Counted from the first letter of the stretch, positions 44,741-56,309 are shown. The stretch: DNA of 64,000 nt from Pleurodeles waltl (GCF_031143425.1 NC_090446.1:655857717-655921716); one strand, 5' to 3'. Numbers and translations are program-made. Notes: generated by a model not told the origin, from the letters alone.

Positions 44741-47149
44741 TTAGGGGTCTAGACATTCTTCTCTGCAGCTAACCCTTGCTTTTCCTATGTAAGCACTGTA
44801 TCTGAGTCCCCAATTAAAGATGTGATTCTTGACAGCTGAGTCTACCCCACCCATGCTAAACTCCCTATAAATCCCCATCATCACCAATTATACAGTGACT
44901 ACTAACTCAGTGAACATAACTCCATTCAACTTGTAAGAACAGGCAGAACTCCACATAGGACCAATATGTGACTATTCAGAAAAAGTTCAAGAGACCCTCT
45001 TCCACCATCACCAACCTTGATCCGCATTCCTCCATCTCACTGCATAGTCATGACCCATCAGCTTTGGGCCGGCCTCTTTGTCATCACTCTCCAGTTGGCA
45101 CTGGTGCATGTGATAGTTTATGTTCTTTCCTCTGCTGGTCTTCCACAGTTGCTTGTTGTCATCTGTTCTCTCTTATATTGTTGTGGGTGAAAGTTTGGTG
45201 ACATTCCTATCTCTTAACAGTCTTCCACTTGTTGTTGTATTTCCAGTGTCTTTGTGCAGTACCCCTCTTAGCCGCGTGTGCCCTGTTAAACAGTTGTTGA
45301 TGTCACTGATTTCCTTTACATCTTTAAGTGACCTCGCCTATATGTTTGTTGGTTCCACTTAAGTTTTAGCCTAAACAGATGATCCCACAGGTAGTCAGTT
45401 TTCTTCTTCAAGAGGTATTTTGTGATAGGGTGATAATTCTATGTTTTTGAGGAGCACCTTCTAAGTGAATGACATTCTGGAGGTCTCTGCACTGCTCCAC
45501 TGGCAATCCATTGAACCCACCCTTCTGACCATGAAATACCTGCTCAATTAATTCCGTCTTTATTCACAGCCATCAGTAGGTGCCTCAAGGGAATGCTTAT
45601 CTAGTGTCTCTTGCTTAGGTGGTGTATTCATTTACATACTGCGGTGCCTCTCACTTGTGCTACAGGATGATCTGGTTAGCATATCCTTCAGGGACATCTC
45701 TCTTTCCCCTCTCATCACTGTAATTTTAACCTCTACTGCAGGTAATTTTCTTGTGTGTCCTTTTGTCTCGGTCTTGGTGTCCCCTCAATAGTGGCACTTC
45801 TTTATATGTACTTCTCTTGAACTAACTTCTTATGCTTGATTTGAATTCAAGTTATTAGCTAACATGTGTCCATGTGGTGTCTTTCCAGCTCCTTCCTCTG
45901 CTTTATGGCCACTTGCAAACCTTCAATTCAGTTCAGTCTCTAGGAGGGTCCGAGGTAAATCTGTGAATCACCACACATTCACTCCAACCTACATCTTTCA
46001 ATTCTTAGGCCATTAAGGATTGCCTGTTCCTAACATGGATAGTCCCCTTCTGATCACTGTGATCTGGTCTTGGGCTCTTATCCGTCTATGGGCTAAATCA
46101 TCCTGCGCATGCAAGGTGGCTGATCAGCACTGGAGGCATTCAAGGACCTTAACTCCTTTTTAAGTTTTGTCTGCACAGCGCTTGCCCTGTGCTTGTGAAA
46201 TCTATTGAGTTTAGTATAAATCTTAAAACGGACTTACATTCCACCCTCGCTTTTCATTGATTTGTGTACTTGCCATTTTCTTTTCCTCCATTTCTATTGA
46301 TTGTAGCTTACTATTTCCTGATGTTTCAGTTGCCCAACACCCAAGTACTGTGTTCATCTGCTTCGGGTGGGACTTCTTACTTATGATTAAGCGTGTCAGC
46401 AGTCCTGCTTGTCCCCTCCTCCCTGGCCTCTTCCCCAGGCCAGCAGCTATTTTTTGTAGGGGAGGAGAAATTGAGGTGCCCCTGCACCAGATGTACTTAA
46501 TACACTCAATGGCCGTTTGTTCAACCTATGATTCGATGGCAAGGCTCAATCACCAGTCCTCCCGGGGCTGAAGCAGGGGCCCTCTCTAGTGCTCCCTTTT
46601 GTTTGTATATCATATGACCACATTGTGCAATTCCCTCTAGACAATGCAGAGTGTTACAGAACCTAGATCTCTTACGATGATTTTTTAATGCTAATTTTAA
46701 GTTTTCTCAATTGCTTCATAAACCTCTTTTTCTAACCTTGAGTCACTTATTCATTCTCCTCTTCCAGCATGGCCACCGTGTATTCGGCAGTTGCTTTGCA
46801 CCAACAGGACTAGTTCTCTTTTTATTTACAATCCTTGTAAATGTACAATTTCTATCACTTGCTAATTGCCAGCCTGGTTCAACACACCGCACCACACTGC
46901 CAAAACAGTAAGACAGTCTAACAGTGCTTAACTGCATCTGTAAACTCAAGTTGATTACATTTGGATTGACAATTGCCTCTTAATGTTTTTTGTGTTCAGA
47001 ATCTACACATTTGTATTCCCGCCAAGGTCTAGAATTAGGTGGTTTATCAGACAAATCCAGCACCATCATTTTCCATCCAGTTCTGGCTGCCCTAATCACC
47101 TCCAAGGGTATTCAGATTAACAATTGGGTTTTGATTTTAAATGTAGCAA
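44741..47149. other. Unassigned, pyrimidine-rich on the plus strand
   Basis: About 2.4 kb upstream of the L1 ORF2 start (minus orientation), where an L1 ORF1 and 5' untranslated region would be expected. I could not recognise an ORF1 coiled coil or RNA-recognition domain. Several short frames on both strands are domain-free. Confidence 0.4.
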
Positions 47150-47360
47150 TGTGACAGAGTAGCTCTATTCTGACTATTTCCCTGCAAATCGCTGCTTCGG
47201 GAACTTGAGCACCCGGCATTTTCCTGTTTTCTTCTACTTTCTTCCCTGCACTCCATACTGTTATGTTCCGGGCATAACACTATGAGTGGTTCCCTGCCCG
47301 TTCATAGCTGTTTGTTTCCCTGACCCTGTTCAGCATATGCTATGCACCTGACGTAATGTG

Positions 47361-47860
47361 GATGACGAGATAAGGGCGCAGTTCTTTCAAGGGTGCCCCT
47401 CAGTGAAACTGAGGGAGGGCCCCCTCAGGTCCCTGGCATGGAAATGGGGTGGTCCAAGGAGTTGTCCAAGGTAAGAGCAGTGCAAATGGAAGCAGCGTTG
47501 TAACGACAAATAAAAACTGAGCAGGTCACTGCTGTGGCCACGACGTCCACAGAACAAAAGCAGGCCCCCCCAAACCAAAACCCACTCCCAGGACCTGCAG
47601 TGGAGGTGTGTACCCTCACCAAGAACCCTGCCCAGCCCACAGGACGAAGTGCACGAATTACAATAAGCTTAACCATTTTGCAAAGGTTTTTTCGACCCGC
47701 ATTGGTACACAAGACCAACAAGGCAGAGGCATAAGTTTTGCACAAAACACCCCACCTCCTGAGGATGATGGAGACATGGAGGATGATGAGGATGATATTG
47801 AGGGTGCTGTGCACGTCATCCATGCAATGCAACCTGGGGGACATCCCTGGAGATAGATCC
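47361..47860 (+). pseudogene. gag: Gag C-terminal remnant of Gypsy element 2
   Basis: From 47361 the plus strand encodes a Gag-like DEIRAQFFQGC..KLRE block (usual form IRDQL..GC..KLRE) and then RAVQMEAAL before a stop. The zinc-knuckle region near 47640-47690 reads CTNYNKLNHFAKVF, where two of the four ligands (second and last cysteines) are replaced. An acidic stretch precedes the protease. The N-terminal half of gag is missing. Confidence 0.7.
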
Positions 47861-47877
47861 CGAGATGCAACACACTA

Positions 47878-48552
47878 GTGGGTGGTCATCAGTTATCCAC
47901 CCTCATTAACACCGGAGCGTCAATAAATATCTTGGCACAATGTGTCCTCCAAACCCTACCCATCCACCCGACACTTCATCCCACCACCACTCAGGTCTAT
48001 GGGTCATCGACTCCGCTTCCTCTGGCGGGAGTCTTCACAATGGACATTGCACATGGTCAGCAGATCACCAAGTCCAGATCTGGCATGCTGCTGAGCTGTA
48101 ATATGGCAGAGAAGCTCCATCTGGTGTTGTTCACCTTCAGCGTGCACCTCGGGATGGTTGACGATCTTGTCTCAGAATTCTCCCAGCTCTTCAAAGGCAC
48201 TGGGTGCCTAAAAGAGAGGTTTGTCAACCTCCACATTGATGAATCAGTTCAGCCTGTGGCCTTAAAGCATCGGTGGGTCGCTTTTCACTTGCGCCCTAAA
48301 ATAGAAGTAAAGCTGAAGAAGTTAGAGCAAGCTGATATCATTGAACAGGTGGAAGGGCCGTCGCCATTAGTCTCACCCATCGTGATCACTCGCAAACCAA
48401 AGCAGCCCGATGAAGTAAGGATATGTGTTGATATGAGAAAGCCTAACATGGCCATCTGGAGGGAGCGTCATCTGACACCAAACGTTGATGACATTGTGGC
48501 CGAGGTGAACGGGTCTCAATGGTTTTCCAAGATGGAACTTCGGGCAGGATAA
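47878..48552 (+). pseudogene. pol: Protease and reverse-transcriptase N-terminal remnant of Gypsy element 2
   Basis: The open frame of 224 codons begins with a protease whose active-site triad reads NTGAS instead of DTGAS, so the catalytic aspartate is lost. The RT fingers follow: LKKLEQADIIEQVEGPSPLV, SPIVITRKPK and RICVDMRKPN, then VNGSQWFSKMELRAG, where the catalytic aspartate (K-L-D-L) is replaced by glutamate. The frame ends at 48552 just before HQL. Confidence 0.85.
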
Positions 48553-49547
48553 CACCAGCTGCTGCTGGCCCCGGAGTCACGACCCATCACAACATTTTCA
48601 ATGCATATTGGGCTCCAAAGGTACAAATGCCTCAGTTTTGGTAACTCAAGTGCAGCTGAGGTCTTTCAGGATACCAATCATGGATTGCTGGCAGGACTGG
48701 AGGGGGTCATTAATACAACATTCAGGTACATGCACGCACCATCGAAGAGCATTTTGAGAGGCTATGAGCCACCTTTACGCAGCTTTGTGACAATGGTTTG
48801 ACACTTTATTGGGAAAAGTGTGCATTCCTACAGCCAGAAATTGCATTCTTTGGGTATCACTTCTCGGAGAACAGAATCATGCCAGACCCGAGATTTGCTC
48901 CAGCCTCCACCTCTGTCACCCGAGTCCAGAGTTTCCTGGATATTGTCACATACTGCAGGAGGTTTATCCAGAACCTTACCACCCTTACGGCCCCTCTCTG
49001 GGAACAAACCAGATCCAACATAAGCTGAGAATTGGGACCTGCCCAAGAAACCGTGTTCCAAGCCATCAAATAGGCACTGTCCACCCACACCACACTCATT
49101 TACTTCAACCCATCCAAAGCCTCAGAGCTCTCAGTTAATGCCAGTCCCACAGGACTTGGGGCGGTGTTGTCTCAAAAAGGGAGTAATGGAGAGTGGGCCC
49201 CTGTGGCCTATGCCAGTCAGGCGCTGACGGACACTAAACAGCTATATTTGCACATTGAGAAGGAGGCCACTTCTGTCCACTGGGGCTGCCATCACTTCCA
49301 CCTTTACTTAAATGGTCAAACCTTCGTCGTCCACACTGACCACAAACCTCTTATACTGCTGTTCAACGGGTCATCATCCAAGCCACCTCCCCGTATCGAG
49401 AAGTGGATTCTCCAACTTCAAGAATACCAGTTCTTGGTAGTTTACCAGCCAGGGGCACAGAATCCAGCGGATTATCTCTCTCGACATGCCCGGCCAGCTA
49501 AAGCAAGTGAAGAGGTGGATGTGGAGGAGGTTGAAGCGTATGTATGA
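48553..49547 (+). pseudogene. pol: Reverse transcriptase and RNase H remnant of Gypsy element 2
   Basis: Frames at 48601-48801, 48798-49028 and 49164-49547 give ITTFSMHIGLQRYKCLSFG, FFGYHFSENRI, and TYCRRFIQNLTTLTAPL. These are followed by RNase H with AYASQALTDTKQ, WGCHHFHLYLNGQ, VHTDHKPL and NPADYLSRH. The catalytic Y-V-D-D-I region near 48760 is lost in a frameshifted segment. Confidence 0.85.
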
Positions 49548-49689
49548 ATGGTGGTTGAACGGTCCCGCCCCTGCCTATTTCTCTGGAGGAAATCTGAAAG
49601 GCAGCCCAGACTGACGAGTGATTGCAACTGGTCATCTCCGCTGTCACCACAGGGAAGTGGCACACCATGATACATAACATAACCAGAAG

Positions 49690-50174
49690 GAAGGAAGAGG
49701 CGCATTTGATGCTGTCCTTACTCCATTCAGTCTGGCAGGAACTGGTGCTATCCCCAAAGCATTTTTATTATGGGGACCATGTTTGGTGATTCCGTCGTTA
49801 CTGCATCAGGGGGTGGTGGATCTTGCCCACTTGGCACACCAAGGTATCATGAAGACAAAAGCATGAATAAGGTGTGAAGCATGGTTCCCTGGACTAGACA
49901 AGCATGGTGAACGCACAGTGAGACATTGTCACATCTGCCAAACAGATGGCCCTGCAGATCCCCCGGTGCCCATCATCACAGAGCCCATCTCTTCAGCTCC
50001 ATGGCACGGAACCTGACAGGCAAAACATGTTGGTCGATTTTTCAAAGTATCCCGAAGTAGATATCCAAGACTCCATCACCAGTGCCCATACCGTGCCACG
50101 CCTTGAGAAAATCATGGCCACCCATGGCCTTATCGAGGAACTGGCCACACACGAATGGAGAGGCTACTACGAGG
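49690..50174 (+). pseudogene. pol: Integrase N-terminal remnant of Gypsy element 2 (truncated)
   Basis: The HHCC zinc-binding part can be followed in shifted frames at about 49820-49950: AHQGIMKTKA, W-F-P-G-L-D and RHCHICQ. The core begins with a VDFSKYPEV block near 50035, the D-H-x-S-K-Y-P-E motif in a changed form. The protein stops at the right 73-bp repeat (50175), so most of the catalytic core is deleted. Confidence 0.7.
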
Positions 50175-50439
50175 GGTTTCCAGCCCGTTCCTAGCTGTTT
50201 GTTTCCCTGACCCTGGTCAGCATATGGTATGCCCCTGACATAAGGGGTCAAGTTAATGAAATGGTAAGTGGCTTTGTGCCACTTGCAGTTAGTACTACTA
50301 TCCTACTGAGTGTGTGTCGTTTGTGACAGAACCAAGAGCATAGTGGGCCCTAACCTGACACACCATAGATGACACCACACATATGACGTGTTTCTAGTCC
50401 GTCGTCTTCCTGCGCCACGTGGCCGCATTGCCGCATTGC

Positions 50440-50503
50440 TTTAACTATGTTTATTGTGCATTTATGTAGTGCAAACCATTTACATTACAAAGGAGCACAA
50501 TGG
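50440..50503 (-). mobile_element. LINE or SINE 3' tail split by a MITE
   Basis: TTTATTGTGCATTTATGTAG followed by TGCAAACCA..AAAGGAGCAC resembles the minus-strand L2-type tail at 15437-15510 (ATGTGCTTTTATGTAGCGCG..CAAAGGAGTCAGAGCGC). The palindrome-chain element at 50504 separates it from a possible continuation (TTAGTGAGCACGTG) at 51199. Confidence 0.4.
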
Positions 50504-51198
50504 GCCAGATGTAGAAAGCTTTTTGCATGGTGCAAACTGCGAAAATCGCAATTTGCGCCATGCAAAAAGCCTTTTGCGATGCACATTCGGAAATTGTGAA
50601 TGCGACTCGCAAATAGGAAGGGGTGTTCCCTTCCTATTTGCGACTCGCATCGCTATGCTAAATTGCTTCATGACCGCGAATGCGGTCGCAAAGCAATTTG
50701 CAGTTACCACCAGTGTCACACTGGTGGTAACCCATTCGCAAAAGGGAAGGGGTCCCCATGGGACCCCTTCCCCTTTGTGAATGTTGCCAATAAGGGTTTT
50801 TCAGAGCAGGCAGTGGTCCAATGGACCACTGTCTGCTCTGAAAAACCGAAACCAAAAGGTTTCGTTATTTATTTATTTTTTTGCAACTCTTTTTTCCTTT
50901 AAGGAAAACGGGCTGCAAAATAAATTAAAAAAACTGCTTTATTTAAAAAGCAGTCACAGACATGGAGGTCTGCTGACTTCAGCAGGCCACCATCCCTGTG
51001 AGTGCAGGGACTTGCTATGGGGTCGCAAAATGTGACCCACCTCATTAATATTAATGAGGTGGGTCTTTGCGACCCCCAAGCGACTCTCAGTCTGTGTCTG
51101 AGACACCGTACTGCATCCGATTTTGCAAATCGGAAATTGCGAGTTGCACCGACTCACAATTTACGATTCGCAAAATCGGACTTTGCTACATCTGGCCC
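50504..51198. mobile_element. Palindrome-chain element, GGGCCAGATGTAG family (copy 1)
   Basis: Perfect inverted ends GGGCCAGATGTAG bound 695 bp of consecutive palindromes. They include TTGCGACTCGC-type arms around 50612-50655, TTACCACCAGTGT/ACACTGGTGGTAA, AAGGGAAGGGGTCCC with its complement, TTTTTCAGAGCAGGCAGTGG with its partner, and the nested pair GGGGTCGCAAA..GACCCACCTCATTAAT with its complement (51019-51075). No palindrome shares sequence with those of copy A at 26 kb. It is non-coding. No clear target duplication (AAT and TTA flank it). Confidence 0.85.
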
Positions 51199-51201
51199 TT
51201 A

Positions 51202-52940
51202 GTGAGCACGTGAAAAGAGTGCACTTGCAGCCGTCTTCACTGTGTGTTAACTCTTCACGCCCTACCCGCCACCATTGTTTTAAACGAACCCCAATCCACC
51301 CCCCGCCTGGCTTTTAACCTACCACGTTCTTCATCCTTCTCTTTGTTGGTTTACACACACCCCTGCTTTAGCCACCTGCCTCGTGTGATGGAATGCTAGT
51401 AACCAACACTAGAAATGATTCGACTCCCAGACAGAGACAGGCTAACTTCACGAGATTCTGGGCAGCACCATTTGCATGTATGACCGCATTATTTGTCGCA
51501 TCATACACATATAAAATACCATTGGGGAACTAGCATCCAGTAACTCCCCGCTGCTTATTTTTTGTTGCATTTGTGTGTGAACTTGTAATTTCAAAACACA
51601 GCTCCTTTCGTTCTTTTTTTACCTCATCTCATTCCTTTTGTTGTGTAGTCAGACCTATCTCTTCATGCATCTGCGTTCATTTTTTCACCATCAGATTTTT
51701 CTTGTTTTAAAGATCTTGTGCAAACCTAAGCGTAAAGTAGTGTCTCGTTTTATTTGTTCGCTTTTATATCAGTATGCAAGACCACAGGGTTGGCATCGCA
51801 AAGTAAAATGTTCTGTCAAAGAAAGCCACTAACTACACAAGGGTACTTACCTTTTTGAGCATAAGTTGCAGCTTTCTGAAATTTCTTAAACTGGTTTGTA
51901 CATGAATTTCACATTCATGAGTTATCTCTCGTTTTGGACATTAAAACATTTTTATGAACATAACAGTTTTTCTGACATGAAGCCCCCATTAGCTTTCTAT
52001 TTCTTCATTTTATTTGGCGATATTGCAACATAGGAAACATGTTTGAGTCGTGGCGTCTGCTCAACGTTCTGCGATTGTGGGCAAAAGCCAAAGCTTGTTT
52101 TCTCCTTGGTATGCACAGCACGTGACGATCGCTAATAAACATTTGCATATGGCATCATGCTTATAGGAATGCTGTTTTGTATTTAAGAATGTGCTGGATT
52201 TTAGGGCGCACCAGGTGTCAAGTGTGTTTAGGCTCACGGTTCATGCTTTTTAGGGCTTGGACCCTACCTCTACACTGTCATTCCTTCTTGAGTCAGGGTT
52301 CCTTCAGCTGGTCGGGCGCTTAGTGTTTGCTTAGTGATCTGCTATGAATTAGCATGCAAGATAATGCAGATAAAGGGTATAGCAAGGTTTTGTTGCTGTA
52401 CTCTTTTCAGCAGTGGCAGGTGTTCCTATGCTCCAAGACAATGGCTCAAACCATTCGAGCAGCAATTCCTCACACCCCTCAGTAGCATGCACCACACAAC
52501 CAGTGATGTCATTGAGGGGGGTCATTGCTTTCAGAACATGCAGCACTGTTACAGGACTAGGTTATTCCTACCACAGAAAGTTCAAGTAGGTGTGATTCAG
52601 TATATAATCTTACTGTACTAAACATACTTTCTGATGCTCTTTCCGCAGTTATTTTACCTCCCTAAATGTGAAGGATGTGGGCAAAAAATAGTATAATTAT
52701 AAATATCCCTGTAGGTCAAACCTAATGCATTTACCAATGCTTGTTTCCATGGGCGTTGCTCACTGGAGTCTGATTTGGTCTTTAGGCATACTAGGATCCA
52801 ATCTCTAGAGTTTATGCACTCTGGCATGCATGACCAGTGTCACAGTGATACTTTCACATTTCTCAGACTTCACAATACAAGCTTGCAATAAGATGGCCTT
52901 GGGAACTCTGGCAGATGGCCCATTGGGCTGGGGAGGTGAA
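51202..52940. other. No recognised feature
   Basis: Short domain-free frames only. Composition changes little, with T-rich stretches at 51540-51720. No repeat ends were recognised. Confidence 0.45.
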
Positions 52941-52947
52941 GATAGGA

Positions 52948-53345
52948 TGTGTCACAAGGTAACACAGAGTACAACTTCTGGGGCAAGGTGGAATTGTCTG
53001 AACATTTCAGAAAAGCTGGGACATTCTGGAAAAGCCAGAACATTCTGGAAGGAGCCTGAAGGTTCCAGACACTTTTGGGTCAGTAAGAGCAGAGAATATT
53101 TAATCACCCTTCATAGCATTACACTTTGCCCGACAAACAGTGGTTGATGGAATCTCTAGTCTGATCGCATAGCTCATACCATTTGAGTTCCCTGCTTCTT
53201 TTTTGTTTAGCTCCTGTTTGGCTCCAACAGGTGGTTAGGACAGCTCAGGTTAACTCTTCCTTTCATGAATATTAAACTTTACTTGTTACAAGTCTGGAAT
53301 TCCTGCACCAACTTTAAATAGTTCAAGTTATCCTGGCTCCTAACA
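52948..53345 (+). mobile_element. Possible solo LTR (TGTGTCACA .. CTAACA)
   Basis: The block has an LTR-like layout: TG start, a U3-like part with repeated TTCTGGAA motifs, ATTAAA polyadenylation-like signal at about 53270, and a CTAACA end. No second LTR or target duplication was found, so this is a tentative call based on layout alone. Confidence 0.3.
53000..53070 (+). promoter_or_regulatory. Cluster of heat-shock-element motifs
   Basis: GAACATTCTGGAA at 53038-53050 is a perfect three-unit GAAnnTTCnnGAA element. Close variants are GGACATTCTGGAA (53019-53031) and GAAGGTTCCAGAC (53058-53070), with a fourth TTC/GAA pair at 53000-53012. Four such units in 71 bp is the arrangement HSF trimers bind. 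AGAACA halves also resemble steroid-receptor sites. Confidence 0.5.
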
Positions 53346-53471
53346 TCTCTGCTATTGGTGGCACACTTTTGTATTCATGGCCCCGGACTGTATCATGGTA
53401 ACCTGGGGGCTAGACGTGGACGCTCTTCTTTCATACCCTGGTTAGCCATTCTGATACTCTTAAGACATTGT

Positions 53472-54092
53472 GGGGGTCATTCTGACCCTGGCGGTAAAAT
53501 CCGCCAGGGCCAACGACCGAGGGAGCACCGCCAACAGGCTGGCGGTGCTCCCTTGGGCATTCTGACCGCGGCGGCACAGCCGCGGTCAGAAACGGAAAAC
53601 CGGCGGTGTACCGCCGGTTTTCCGCTGCCCTGGGGAATCCTCCATAGCGGCGCAGCTTGCTGCGCCGCCATGGGGATTCCGACCCCCATACCACCATCCT
53701 GTTCCTGGCGGTTTTGGCCGCCAGGCACAGGATGGCGGTATGGGTTGTCGTGGGGCCCTTGGGGGCCCCTGCAGTGCCCATGCCAATGGCATGGGCACTG
53801 CAGGGGCCCCCGTAACAGGGCCCCACCAAGATTTTCAGTGTCTGCCATGCAGACACTGAAAATCGCGACGGGTGCAACTGCACCCGTCGCACCCCTTCCA
53901 CTCCGCTGGCTCCATTCAGAGCCGGCATCCTCATGGAAGAGTGTTTCCCGCTGGGCGGCCTTCTGGCGGTCGCCCGCCAGCCCAGCGGGAAACCCAGAAT
54001 ACCCGCGGCGGTCTTTTGACCGCGCAGCGGTATTCTGGCGGTTCCAGCCAGGCCGGCGGCTTCCGCAGCCGGCCGGGGTCAGAATGACCCCC
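53472..54092. mobile_element. Palindrome-chain element (copy C) with TGT target duplication
   Basis: Perfect inverted ends GGGGGTCATTCTGACCC bound 621 bp with TGT on both sides (53469-53471 and 54093-54095). The same palindromes as copy A occur in the same order, for example CCCTGGCGG..CCGCCAGGG, GGGAGCACCGCCA with its complement, GCAGTGCCCATGCC with its complement (53761-53811) and TTTTCAGTGTCTGC with its complement. The loops differ from copy A, and several arm differences are compensated. This is one of the best-preserved copies. Long frames across it are by-products of GC-richness. Confidence 0.92.
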
Positions 54093-54095
54093 TGT

Positions 54096-55503
54096 ATCTT
54101 GTTGTCCATATGTCTATTTAGACCAATGGCACGTTGTCTTATAGGATTATGGAAGTTACCAGTCACTCTATTGCAGACAAAAGATTCTTTCTGCATACCT
54201 TCCACCAGTCCACACTCTCTACGTGAGATGGTAGAGAAGCTTACAGGATGTTTCTTTTCTCTCTATCTCCCTTTACCTTTATCTGCCTGTGAAGTAACCT
54301 CTGACTTTTTAAGTGATTACAGATTTTATTTGACTTAAAGGTGAAGAAGTGGGGTTAGAATCAGAGTCCCTGGCCTGAATTCCAGTGAAATCCAGACAGT
54401 ATGTCCATTTTGAGCTGCTTCTCTTGTGTGCCGTTCATCTGTAGCTAACGCAATCACCTCCAGAGTTTCTCCTCTTTAGTTTTGAGACTCTGATCACAGT
54501 CATGGGGTTTAGAAAGGCAGCCACAGCACAGATCCAAGAACAGTTCTTTTGGAAATAGATATAGGTGGAAGCGTGTGATGTGCCTCCCTCATTCAAATTA
54601 GTGGTGTGGAACTGGATGACACCTCCTTGGGTCTATCCTTCACATCAGACACAGGGCACAAATAAACAGTTTTCTGCTTGATTTTCCTCCCTCAATTGAG
54701 TGTTAGAGTGGGAGCACCAGCTCGGTTCCACTCATCATGTCTTGAACAAGGGTCATAGGACCTAATGTTATTGGATAAGGGTCCCTGAGCCAACGGCTGA
54801 GATGGAAGGTCATTCAGTAATGATGGGCCTGTGATCAGGGACTGTAGTACTGCCCTTTGTACCTGTTTATGTGATGTTGGATTTCTTTGGTGTGGTATGT
54901 GATAAGGCTCAAGCTTGTGACACCATCCACTTTTCTGTTTGCCTATTCTACAGGACAATGTCTGACAAGGCCCTTCCTGCTGTGTTCTGGGGGGCTGTAC
55001 CTTGGTATGTGTCCCTTGACATAATATGAGTTAGCCGTTCCTGGCTATGACAATCCAGACATTTTAACAGCCTACGTACTATGCAGTGCAAAAAAATGGA
55101 TGGTGTGACAGACACTTGTAGCAATGTGTTTGCATGTGTTGGTAGTAATCCTTAGCAGGACACCGTACAGGTAACATATCCTTCCTTGCATTAGCATCTT
55201 GTGTCTTACTCATTTGCTTCACATGGTCTTACACCTCTACATAGCAAAATGTGAAACAGAAGCAGGGAGACAAAGACTCTGTGATAGGTGGCTTGATTGA
55301 AAATGTGGGCATGAAATAAAATTGGGGCGTGATGGAAAAGAAAAGTGAAGGTCTCAATCATGGTGGATTAAATCATTGATGTAGATGCCACACCACTGGA
55401 AGTCCAAAATCCAGTGTACTCCTCCCATAGGAAATTGAAGGTGGATGAAAAACAGTCAACAGAGTGAATGTGTGGTAAACAAAGGAGGTCATTTTTTGAA
55501 GAG
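54096..55503. other. Unassigned; expected 3' part of the Harbinger element
   Basis: This lies beyond the stop of the Myb-like gene (minus strand). A PIF/Harbinger transposase would be expected on one side, but no DDE-type nuclease motif or left terminal repeat is recognisable. The copy may be a Myb-only derivative or deleted. Confidence 0.4.
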
Positions 55504-55504
55504 G

Positions 55505-56309
55505 TCACTTGCTGGCACTGGTGGGTGTCTTGGGATCCGTACCTGGATTCTTTGCTGGACATCCCTTCTTGCGTGATGGGGGGGATCTGCTGCTACAGAG
55601 GCAGGGTTTTCTGGGGAAGTTTCTTCCCCTGACAGACAGGGCTGCCCTTCCAGAAGCACCAAAGGAAGGGGTATTGTGTTGTAGTTGATTCCTGATCAAG
55701 GTGGTGTTAATGTCCCTCAGCATCCCTGTTAGAGAGGCCATGTTGGAATTGTGAGCCTCCCACTGTTCCTGCATTTTATAAAGACTGTCCCTCTACAGAT
55801 GCTTGATTCCCCTGATTCTACAAGTACCTATCCCATCATGCCTTGGGACTCCTGATAGACCCCAAGATGTGGCTGATGGTGTCCTGGCCAGGAGCATCCC
55901 TGGTGGCCTCACCCCGCTGGCCCACAGCATCTCTCCTGTGCACCATACCCCCACTGCCCTGTGTCCTTGCCACAGGGTGCCCCCTCTTGCTGGTTCCGGG
56001 ACCATCATTGTCAGAGGTGTTGTGCTGAGACTCAGGATCCTAGACTGGGAGGTACAAGATAGTTGCCACTGTCCTAGGGACACAGGTTAGGGGGCAAATG
56101 GCTGCCTGTAATGTGGAGGCAACTGGGTTGGGAGGTGATGTAGTGGCCACAGTGAGACTCACTATTGGTGTCTGACCTGGTTATCAAGATGGGCCAGAAC
56201 CATCCTTCACGTCCAGAGGTCTAGGAGTATCATTGTCACAGAGGACGTCATCCATGTGTGGTAGGGGCAGTCTCTTCTGTGGGCTCTGTGTGGCCAGTGG
56301 CAGCTCGAC
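55505..56309 (-). pseudogene. Myb-like Harbinger protein, second exon remnant
   Basis: A splice-acceptor-like CACATCAACAG precedes 56309 on the minus strand. The exon encodes an acidic DDVLCDND.. segment and, after several stops in the middle, a C-terminal MLRDINTTLIRNQL stretch (55507-55774). The order, acidic linker then a helical M-L-R-D-I-N-x-x-L repeat and a basic proline-rich tail, fits the C-terminal region of Harbinger Myb-like proteins. Stop at 55505-55507. It is a pseudogene because of stops near 56185, 56060 and others. Confidence 0.6.

Larger units (their letters stand above)
47288..50247 (+). mobile_element. Internally deleted Gypsy retrotransposon (K02A2.6-like) between 73-bp direct repeats
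   Basis: Two 73-bp direct repeats at 47288-47360 and 50175-50247 (GCCCGTTC.TAGCTGTTTG, TTTCCCTGACCCTG.TCAGC, ATATG.TATGC.CCTGAC) flank a fragment that starts inside gag and stops inside integrase. They are probably LTR remnants, though only this part aligns. The order gag-protease-RT-RNase H-integrase is Ty3/Gypsy. The style of pol matches the elements annotated in many genomes as K02A2.6-like. Stops and frameshifts mark it inactive. Confidence 0.8.

Noticed and set aside
53355..54338. Open frame of 327 codons on the plus strand, the longest in the window, and a 242-codon frame opposite
   Set aside because: Both run through the GC-rich palindrome-chain element. Palindromes make both strands read alike, and the residues (arginine, glycine, proline, alanine) follow composition. 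Equivalent frames at 26 kb and 63 kb do not conserve a protein.
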